6,645 nucleotides of DNA from an uncultured Sphingomonas sp. (GTDB lineage: Bacteria > Pseudomonadota > Alphaproteobacteria > Sphingomonadales > Sphingomonadaceae). Of this stretch, positions 1-5,363 are shown piece after piece; positions within the stretch are counted from its first letter, which is position 1; each line of letters starts with the position of its first letter. Both the position numbers and the translations under genes were made by a program. Below the pieces are notes generated by a model. That model did no database searches. It was not told where the DNA came from and saw nothing but the letters and a program-made list of their open reading frames with translations. The stretch covers positions 1 to 6,645 of the forward strand of contig NZ_CAKZHV010000035.1 in the NCBI RefSeq assembly GCF_936927845.1, in the 5' to 3' direction.

Positions 1-20
1 CTAAGGACTGATAAACAGCT

Positions 21-1745
21 ATGGCAATCACAATCGCTGAAATGCTGGTACGGACGCTGGCGGATGCCGGCATCGAACGGATATGGGGGGTGACCGGCGA
101 CAGCCTCAACGCGGTCAACTGGCAGCTTGGCAAGGACGGCCGCATTATCTTCATGCATGTTCGCCACGAAGAGGCAGGCGCGTTTGCGGCAGGCGCCGAT
201 GCGGCGGCGACGGGCAAGCTCGCCGTCTGCGCGGGAAGTTGCGGGCCAGGCAATCTCCATCTCATCAATGGTCTGTTCGATTGCCAGCGCAACCATGTGC
301 CGGTGCTTGCCATCGCCAGCCACATCCCATCGAGCGAGATCGGCCTCGGTTATTTCCAAGAGACCCACCCGACCGAGCTGTTCCGCGAGTGCAGCCATTT
401 CTGCGAGATGGTGACCAACCCGAAACAGATGCCCGAACTGCTCCACCGTGCCATGCGGACCGCCATCGGGCGGCGCGGCGTGGCGGTACTGGTGCTGCCG
501 GGGGATGTATCGCTGCTCGAGGTGGATACGGACAGCGTGCCGGCCTTTGCCCTGCCCACGGTCACGGCACCCGAGCCCATGGCCGAGGATGTCGCGCAGG
601 CTGCGGAGATTTTGTCCGGCGCCAAGCGTGTCACCATCCTTGCTGGATCGGGCTGCGCCGGAGCGCATGACGAACTGGTGGCATTGGCCGATCGGCTCGC
701 AGCCCCCATCGTCCATGCCTTTCGTGGCAAGGAGCATGTCGAGTGGGACAACCCCTGCGATGTCGGCATGACCGGACTGATCGGCTTCTCGTCGGGCTAT
801 CATGCGCTCAAGGAATGCGACACACTGCTGATGCTGGGCAGTGATTTTCCCTATCGAAATTTCTATCCGACGGGGGCGAAGGTGATCCAGGTGGATCGTG
901 ACCCAGGCGCGCTCGGGCGGCGGGTGCCGCTCGATCTGGCGGTGGTCGCCGATGTTGGCCGGTTTGCGGCGGCGCTTGCACCGAAGATCGCGGAAGGCCG
1001 CAGTCGCACCTTTCTCGACAAGGCGCGCCAGCATTATGCGAAGACGCGGGCCAGCCTCGACGATCTCGCCCAGCCCCGCAAAGCGGGGCAGCCGCTCCAT
1101 CCCCAATATGTCGCGGCCACGCTCGACAAGGTGGCGGCGCAAGATGCGATCTTCACTGCCGATGTCGGCACCCCGGTGATCTGGGCGGCGCGCTACCTCA
1201 CGATGAACGGGAAGCGACGCCTGCTCGGTTCGTTCAACCATGGCTCGATGGCGAACGCCATGCCGCAGGCACTGGGCGCGCAGGGGGCGTTCCCCGGCCG
1301 GCAAGTCGTCTCGCTCTCCGGCGACGGCGGGCTGTCCATGCTGATGGGCGAACTGCTGACCGCCGTGCAGCTCAAGCTGCCGATCAAGATCGTCGTAATC
1401 AACAATGGGACGCTGGGCTTCGTGGAGATGGAGATGAAAGCGGGCGGCTATCCCGGCACCAATGTTTCACTGGAGAATCCCAACTTCGCCGAGGTCGCAA
1501 GGACGATCGGACTGTACGGCGTTCGCGTGGAGGATTCAGCCGCTCTGGAGCCGGCCTTGCGCGCGGCCTTCGCGCATGATGGGCCGGCGCTGGTGGATGT
1601 CGTGACGGCACGCCACGAAATCTCGATGCCGCCGACGATCGCAGCGGCGCAGGCAAAGGGCTTCAGCCTCTACATGCTGCGCGCCATCATGTCCGGGCGG
1701 GGCGACGAGATCACTGATCTCGCCACCACCAACCTCTTCCATTGA
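21..1745 (+). CDS. poxB: Pyruvate:ubiquinone oxidoreductase (pyruvate oxidase, acetate-forming), PoxB
   Basis: ThDP- and FAD-dependent peripheral membrane enzyme that converts pyruvate, water and ubiquinone to acetate, CO2 and ubiquinol. The 574-residue product has the family's three domains: an N-terminal ThDP pyrimidine-binding domain (about 1-170), a central FAD-associated domain (about 190-330) and a C-terminal ThDP pyrophosphate-binding domain (about 365-535). Catalytic Glu50 sits in RHEE, followed by AGSCGPGNLHLINGLFD (71-87). The cofactor signature runs from GDGG (434-437) to NN (461-462). The C-terminus, KGFSLYMLRA and SGRGDE (546-563), matches the lipid-binding tail of E. coli PoxB, whose activity rises on membrane binding. 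From memory, E. coli PoxB has 572 residues and its Glu50 falls at the same number, which fixes the start at 21. AAGGA at 3-7 is a plausible but distant (13 nt) ribosome binding site. The gene leads a unit with lutABC; the promoter lies outside the window. Acetolactate synthase and glyoxylate carboligase are related but fit much less well. Confidence 0.96.
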   Translation: MAITIAEMLVRTLADAGIERIWGVTGDSLNAVNWQLGKDGRIIFMHVRHEEAGAFAAGADAAATGKLAVCAGSCGPGNLHLINGLFDCQRNHVPVLAIASHIPSSEIGLGYFQETHPTELFRECSHFCEMVTNPKQMPELLHRAMRTAIGRRGVAVLVLPGDVSLLEVDTDSVPAFALPTVTAPEPMAEDVAQAAEILSGAKRVTILAGSGCAGAHDELVALADRLAAPIVHAFRGKEHVEWDNPCDVGMTGLIGFSSGYHALKECDTLLMLGSDFPYRNFYPTGAKVIQVDRDPGALGRRVPLDLAVVADVGRFAAALAPKIAEGRSRTFLDKARQHYAKTRASLDDLAQPRKAGQPLHPQYVAATLDKVAAQDAIFTADVGTPVIWAARYLTMNGKRRLLGSFNHGSMANAMPQALGAQGAFPGRQVVSLSGDGGLSMLMGELLTAVQLKLPIKIVVINNGTLGFVEMEMKAGGYPGTNVSLENPNFAEVARTIGLYGVRVEDSAALEPALRAAFAHDGPALVDVVTARHEISMPPTIAAAQAKGFSLYMLRAIMSGRGDEITDLATTNLFH

Positions 1746-1756
1746 AAGGTGGCGCC

Positions 1757-2500
1757 ATGCGTGTCGCGTTGTTTGTACCCTGTTATGTCGATGCCTTCGA
1801 ACCCGAGGTCGGAATCGCGACACTGAACCTGCTACGCCGGTTCGGTGTCGATCCCGAATACCCCTTCGACCAGACCTGTTGTGGGCAACCCATGGTCAAT
1901 TCGGGCTGCCACACCGAGGCGAAGGCGACCGAGGAACTGTTCGTCCGCAACTTCTCAGGCTTCGATTATGTCGTCGTGCCCTCGGGAAGCTGCGCGCATC
2001 AAGTCCGGTGCAACATGACGGCCATCGAGCAGACCGAGGAGGTGCGCCACGTCCGCGAGCGAACCTATGAGCTGGTCGAGTTCCTCCACGACGTGCTAAA
2101 GGTGGATGGCTTCCCCTGGGCCGAATTTCCGCACAAGGTGAGCTACCACAACAACTGCAACGCACTGCGTGGTCTCTTCCATGGCAGCATGTCCGAACGG
2201 CGCGAGCCGGCACACTCCAAGCCGCTTGACCTGCTGCGCATGGTAAAAGGGCTGGAGCTGGTCGAAAAAGCCCGACCCGACGAGTGTTGCGGGTTTGGCG
2301 GCACGTTCAGCGTGTTCGAGCCGGCCGTCTCGGTCAAGATGGGGCAGGACAAGGTCCACGACCATGCCAAAGCCGGTGCTGACTATGTCGTCTCGGCCGA
2401 CAGCTCCTGCATGCTGCATCAAAAGGGTTGCGCAGATCGGCTCGGACTTCCGCTCAAGTTCCGCCATATCGCCCAGGTACTGAACGGAGATGCCGCATGA
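1757..2500 (+). CDS. lutA: L-lactate utilisation iron-sulfur protein LutA/LldE (CCG-domain subunit)
   Basis: Subunit of the LutABC complex, which oxidises L-lactate to pyruvate without the flavin enzyme LldD. The 247-residue product carries two cysteine-rich CCG domains, as in heterodisulfide reductase subunit B and the glycolate oxidase subunit GlcF. The first has Cys9, CCG at 41-43 and Cys79 in PSGSC. The second has Cys134 in HNNC, CCGFGGTFSV at 177-186 and Cys218 in DSSC. Each half ends in one Cys rather than CxxC, which is normal for LldE-type proteins. The ATG at 1757 is chosen over the TTG at 1742 because AAAGGTGG (1745-1752) lies just upstream of the ATG and the protein then begins MRVALFVPCY, like its relatives. 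The gene starts 11 nt after poxB ends, and its last codons overlap lutB in ATGA, so translation is probably coupled. The stretch between Cys134 and CCG (about 136-158, FHGSMSE and following) is longer than in E. coli LldE as I remember it. Cytoplasmic. Confidence 0.95.
   Translation: MRVALFVPCYVDAFEPEVGIATLNLLRRFGVDPEYPFDQTCCGQPMVNSGCHTEAKATEELFVRNFSGFDYVVVPSGSCAHQVRCNMTAIEQTEEVRHVRERTYELVEFLHDVLKVDGFPWAEFPHKVSYHNNCNALRGLFHGSMSERREPAHSKPLDLLRMVKGLELVEKARPDECCGFGGTFSVFEPAVSVKMGQDKVHDHAKAGADYVVSADSSCMLHQKGCADRLGLPLKFRHIAQVLNGDAA
2486..2489 (+). promoter_or_regulatory. Ribosome binding site for lutB
   Basis: GGAG lies inside the last codons of lutA, 7 nt before the ATG at 2497. It supports the long form of LutB that starts in the ATGA overlap, rather than the internal ATG at 2719, which has only a weaker GAGG (2710-2713) in front of it. 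Confidence 0.6.
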
Positions 2501-4080
2501 CCGGACCGGATGAACCGCGCCGCGCAGAGGATGGTCTGCCGGCCCTGCTCCATGAGGAATTGCACACGGCCGATGACGGCGCGGCACGCAGCGCCAGTGG
2601 CGAGCGGCTGAGCCACGGTGAGGGAACATCCCGGCCGTTGAGCCCGCCCGCAGCCGAGCCCCAACCACGCGGAGCGAAGCTTTACCACCGCAAGCCCGTC
2701 GATCACAACGAGGCGGCGATGCGTTTCATCGATGCGCCGCGCCATGCGGAGATGCATGACGAACGCCTCTGGGACCTGCGCCAGAAGCGTGACCGGCAAA
2801 TGCACGGCCTTGTCGAATGGGAGGAGCTGCGCGAGCTGGCATCGGCCATCAAGCAACACACGCTATCGAACCTTGGCGACTATCTCAAGCAGTTCGAGGC
2901 GCAGGCGCGGGCCAACGGCATCCACGTCCACTGGGCGCGGGATGGGGCCGAGCACAACCGCATCGTCCATGGCATCCTTGCCGATCATGGGGCGAAGAAT
3001 CTCATCAAGTCCAAATCGATGCTGACCGAGGAAACCGGCCTGCGCGATTACATGGCCGGCGTCGGCATCGAGGTGGTGGAGACCGATCTCGGCGAGCGCA
3101 TCCAGCAGCTCGACGACGAGGCGCCGAGCCACATCGTCGTGCCGGCCGTCCACAAGCTGCGCAGCGATGTGGCGCAAGTGTTCGCCGACAAGCTCGGCAC
3201 CGATCCCGCCAACGACGACGTCCACTATCTCGCCGAGCAGCAGCGCGAGAAGACGCGCCCCCTGATTCTCGATGCGGATGCCGGCATGACCGGCGCAAAC
3301 TTCGCGGTGTCCGAGACGGGGACCTTTGTCGTCTGCACCAACGAGGGCAATGCGGACCTGTCGGCCAACGTGCCGCCGCTCCACATCGCCTCGATCGGGA
3401 TCGAGAAGCTGATCCCGCGCATCGCCGACCTGGGCGTGTTCATCCGCCTGCTTTCACGCTCCGCGCTAGGTTCGCCGATCACCCAATATACCTCGCATTT
3501 TCGAGGACCCCGCAACGGCGGTGAGATGCATATCGTGCTGGTCGATAATGGCCGCTCCGCACGGCTCGGCGAGCCGGAATTCTGGCAGAGCCTCAAATGC
3601 ATCCGTTGCGGTGCCTGTATGAACACTTGTCCGGTCTATCGCCGCTCGGGCGGGCTTTCCTACGGCGCGACCTATTCCGGGCCGATCGGCCTGATCCTCG
3701 ATCCGACCTTCAACCGGAAGCGCTATTCGACCCTTCCCTTTGCCTCCACTCTCAACGGCTCGTGCACCAATGTCTGCCCGGTGAAGATCAACATCCACGA
3801 GCAGATCTTCGCGTGGCGCAAGACATTGGCGGAAACGCACGATATCGGCCTGGGCAAGCAGGCGCTGATGAAAGCGGCAGGCACACTCCTGTCACATCCC
3901 TCTCTCTACCGCACGGCCGTCGCGGCGGCCGACGGTGCGCTCAAGGTGCTGCCCAGCTTCGCGCTCGCCAATCCGCTCAACAGCTGGACCGCGCGCGGAC
4001 GTGACATGCCGGATGCCCCGAAGGAAACCTTTCATCAATGGCATAAGCGAACCAATGGCGGAAAGGAGGGCCAATCATGA
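2497..4080 (+). CDS. lutB: L-lactate utilisation iron-sulfur protein LutB/LldF
   Basis: Large iron-sulfur subunit of the LutABC lactate-oxidising complex. The 527-residue product has a LUD domain (about 85-350) with KSKSMLTEE at 171-179, ETDLGE at 195-200, NFAVSETG at 268-275 and VDNGRS at 349-354. A ferredoxin-like region follows, then a C-terminal tail ending in a conserved-looking W/H segment (about 480-515). The first 4Fe-4S motif is complete: Cys368, Cys371, Cys374, then Cys378-Pro. The second is not: where E. coli LldF, from memory, has four cysteines, this protein has Ser417, Asn420, Cys423 and Cys427-Pro. Residues 1 to about 60 form a Pro/Ala/Glu-rich, probably disordered extension not present in the ~475-residue E. 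coli and Bacillus proteins. The start at 2497 overlaps the lutA stop (ATGA) and has a GGAG 7 nt upstream; an internal ATG at 2719 would remove the extension. The end overlaps lutC, again by ATGA. Confidence 0.95.
   Translation: MTGPDEPRRAEDGLPALLHEELHTADDGAARSASGERLSHGEGTSRPLSPPAAEPQPRGAKLYHRKPVDHNEAAMRFIDAPRHAEMHDERLWDLRQKRDRQMHGLVEWEELRELASAIKQHTLSNLGDYLKQFEAQARANGIHVHWARDGAEHNRIVHGILADHGAKNLIKSKSMLTEETGLRDYMAGVGIEVVETDLGERIQQLDDEAPSHIVVPAVHKLRSDVAQVFADKLGTDPANDDVHYLAEQQREKTRPLILDADAGMTGANFAVSETGTFVVCTNEGNADLSANVPPLHIASIGIEKLIPRIADLGVFIRLLSRSALGSPITQYTSHFRGPRNGGEMHIVLVDNGRSARLGEPEFWQSLKCIRCGACMNTCPVYRRSGGLSYGATYSGPIGLILDPTFNRKRYSTLPFASTLNGSCTNVCPVKINIHEQIFAWRKTLAETHDIGLGKQALMKAAGTLLSHPSLYRTAVAAADGALKVLPSFALANPLNSWTARGRDMPDAPKETFHQWHKRTNGGKEGQS
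4063..4069 (+). promoter_or_regulatory. Strong ribosome binding site for lutC
   Basis: AAGGAGG, a full anti-16S match, is embedded in the last lutB codons 7 nt before the lutC ATG at 4077. It is the strongest such site in the four-gene unit and fixes the lutC start. Confidence 0.8.
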
Positions 4081-4664
4081 GCGCGCGCGAGAACATTCTG
4101 GCGGCGGTGCGGGCGAACCGGCCACTGGGCGATCATCCATTGCCCGAGCTGCCGATTTTTCCTTTCGAGGCGGGTGAGGGACTGGTTGCATCGTTCCTCC
4201 GTAACCTCGAAGCGATGGGTGGACACGGTATCGAAGGGCAGAGCATCGATGCCTTCCTGCAGGAGCAGTTCCCGCAGGCCAAGGTGATCGCCTCTGCTGT
4301 TCCCGAATATCGCGGCAACCGCGATCTTATGGGTGTTGCAGCCCCGCGTGATCTCGCCGATGTGGACATTACGATTGTGCGGGCCAGCTTCGGTGTGGCG
4401 GAGACGGGTTCCGTGCTGCTGCCGGACACGGCACTGGTCACAAACGCTGCCGCTTATCTCGGGCAGCATCTCGTCGTATTACTCGCCCCCGCTGCCATCG
4501 TGCCCACGCTTCAGGAGGCCTATCGGCGGCCGGAATTCCACGAGCATCGCTATGCCAGTTTTCATACAGGCCCCTCCGCAACGGCCGACATCGAGGGCGT
4601 GCTCATCCACGGCGCACAGGGGGTGCGGTCATTGACCGTGCTCCTGCTCGACGCGGCAGTGTGA
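4077..4664 (+). CDS. lutC: L-lactate utilisation protein LutC/LldG (LUD domain)
   Basis: Third subunit of the LutABC lactate oxidation system; a small cytoplasmic LUD-domain (formerly DUF162) protein without cysteine clusters. The 195-residue product opens with the usual short helix, SARENILAAVRAN. It carries FGVAETGSVLLPD (105-117), HLVVLLAP (131-138) and the family's C-terminal signature GPSATADIEG followed by GAQGVRSLTVLLL (165-191). The GPSxTADIEG motif is the most diagnostic part. Length is slightly below that of Bacillus LutC (about 240 residues) but similar to many proteobacterial forms. The start at 4077 overlaps the lutB stop in ATGA and has AAGGAGG 7 nt upstream. Its exact biochemical role inside the complex is not established; genetic work in Bacillus shows the three-gene set is needed for growth on lactate. 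It closes the metabolic unit; the next gene starts about 53 nt downstream with no convincing terminator between. Confidence 0.94.
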   Translation: MSARENILAAVRANRPLGDHPLPELPIFPFEAGEGLVASFLRNLEAMGGHGIEGQSIDAFLQEQFPQAKVIASAVPEYRGNRDLMGVAAPRDLADVDITIVRASFGVAETGSVLLPDTALVTNAAAYLGQHLVVLLAPAAIVPTLQEAYRRPEFHEHRYASFHTGPSATADIEGVLIHGAQGVRSLTVLLLDAAV

Positions 4665-4717
4665 GAAAGCACCGGCAGGGATCATTCCGACGAAATCCCG
4701 GTCGTTCAGGGTCAAGC

Positions 4718-5284
4718 ATGCCATCAAGAAAGGATTCCCAGGAAAGCCATTTCGCTTATCTTACGTCGCTACAGCAATCCGCCTTCAGCGTCCTCAAGAG
4801 CCTGCCGCTCAAGAGCCGCGTGGCGCAGGGTCTGCTGATGGCTCTGCGCGCTGTCTGTGGCGCGGGACTTGCTTACAGCATCGGCGTTGCCCTGCACACC
4901 GAACAGGCCTTTTGGGCCGCCATCACCGCCATCGCGGTCACCCAGCACGACTATGCGGACACGCTGAGCCAGTCGCGCGACCAGTTTATCGGCGCGCTGG
5001 CCGGCGCTGTCTGTGGCTTCGCGGCTGCCACGCTCGGCACGGAAAACATCGCGATCTATCTCGCGTCGGTGGCCGTGGTGATCGTCGTGTGCTGGTGCCT
5101 GAAAGTCAGTTCGGCCGCGCGGCTTGCCGGTATTACGACCACCATCGTATTGCTCGTGCCCGCGCATGGCCCGGTCTGGACCGTCGCGCTGCTCCGTTGC
5201 GTCGAGGTCACCCTCGGCATGTTGTGCGCAATGCCGGTGTGCGCCCTCTTCTCCTACGTCGAGCGCAGATGGCTGCATGTCTGA
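4718..5284 (+). CDS. Half-size FUSC-family inner-membrane protein
   Basis: Small integral membrane protein of the fusaric acid resistance/aromatic acid exporter (FUSC, FUSC_2-like) family. With the ATG at 4718 it has 188 residues: a polar N-terminus (1-35) and about six hydrophobic segments, near 38-58, 63-76, 89-106, 110-128, 134-149 and 158-180. The segment AFWAAITAIAVTQHDYADTL (64-83), followed by a long basic/polar loop and GALAGAVCG, is typical of FUSC domains. Full-length relatives such as AaeB and YccS have about 650-750 residues with two such membrane blocks and cytoplasmic domains; this is a single block, so it may act as an oligomer. Substrate unknown; export of organic or aromatic acids is a family-based guess. 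An alternative GTG start at 4661 overlaps the lutC stop as GTGA, adds 19 mostly basic residues and lacks a visible ribosome binding site; the one at 4718 is also weak. The end is certain, the start is not. Confidence 0.8.
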   Translation: MPSRKDSQESHFAYLTSLQQSAFSVLKSLPLKSRVAQGLLMALRAVCGAGLAYSIGVALHTEQAFWAAITAIAVTQHDYADTLSQSRDQFIGALAGAVCGFAAATLGTENIAIYLASVAVVIVVCWCLKVSSAARLAGITTTIVLLVPAHGPVWTVALLRCVEVTLGMLCAMPVCALFSYVERRWLHV

Positions 5285-5351
5285 AACATGGTTCTTTCCG
5301 ACCTGTTCATCCTGCCGAGTGCGACTTCGTGGACGCAAGGGCGAGGCCAAT

Positions 5352-5357
5352 AAGGAG
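5352..5357 (+). promoter_or_regulatory. Ribosome binding site selecting a TTG start for the antiporter
   Basis: AAGGAG lies 6 nt before a TTG at 5364. The protein then begins MESVTIVLML, a direct entry into the first transmembrane helix as in related antiporters. The upstream in-frame ATG at 5277 would add a polar, Cys/Arg-containing leader with no family resemblance. Confidence 0.75.
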
Positions 5358-5363
5358 CCCATT

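Noticed and set aside
1742..1756. TTG start at 1742 for lutA, overlapping the poxB stop
   Set aside because: It would place the AAAGGTGG ribosome binding site inside the coding region; the ATG at 1757 matches the family N-terminus.
1993..2412. LutA cysteine motifs ending in a single Cys (79 and 218) rather than CxxC
   Set aside because: LldE-type proteins share this form, so it is not a defect.
2863..3384. Minus-strand open frame of 173 codons inside lutB
   Set aside because: It mirrors a strongly conserved LUD-domain coding stretch, has no own family resemblance and no visible ribosome binding context.
4671..4702. Possible hairpin after lutC (GGGAT pairing with ATCCC, plus ACC with GGT)
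   Set aside because: The stem is interrupted by a 4-nt bulge, has a 12-nt loop and is not followed by a T-run, so it does not qualify as a terminator.
5320..5337. TGCG/CGCA inverted repeat between the FUSC and antiporter genes
   Set aside because: Only four pairs around a 10-nt loop and no T-run; expected by chance in GC-rich DNA.
5277..5363. In-frame ATG at 5277 as antiporter start, overlapping the end of the FUSC gene
   Set aside because: It gives a 29-residue polar leader unlike the family, and the TTG at 5364 has a much better ribosome binding site.
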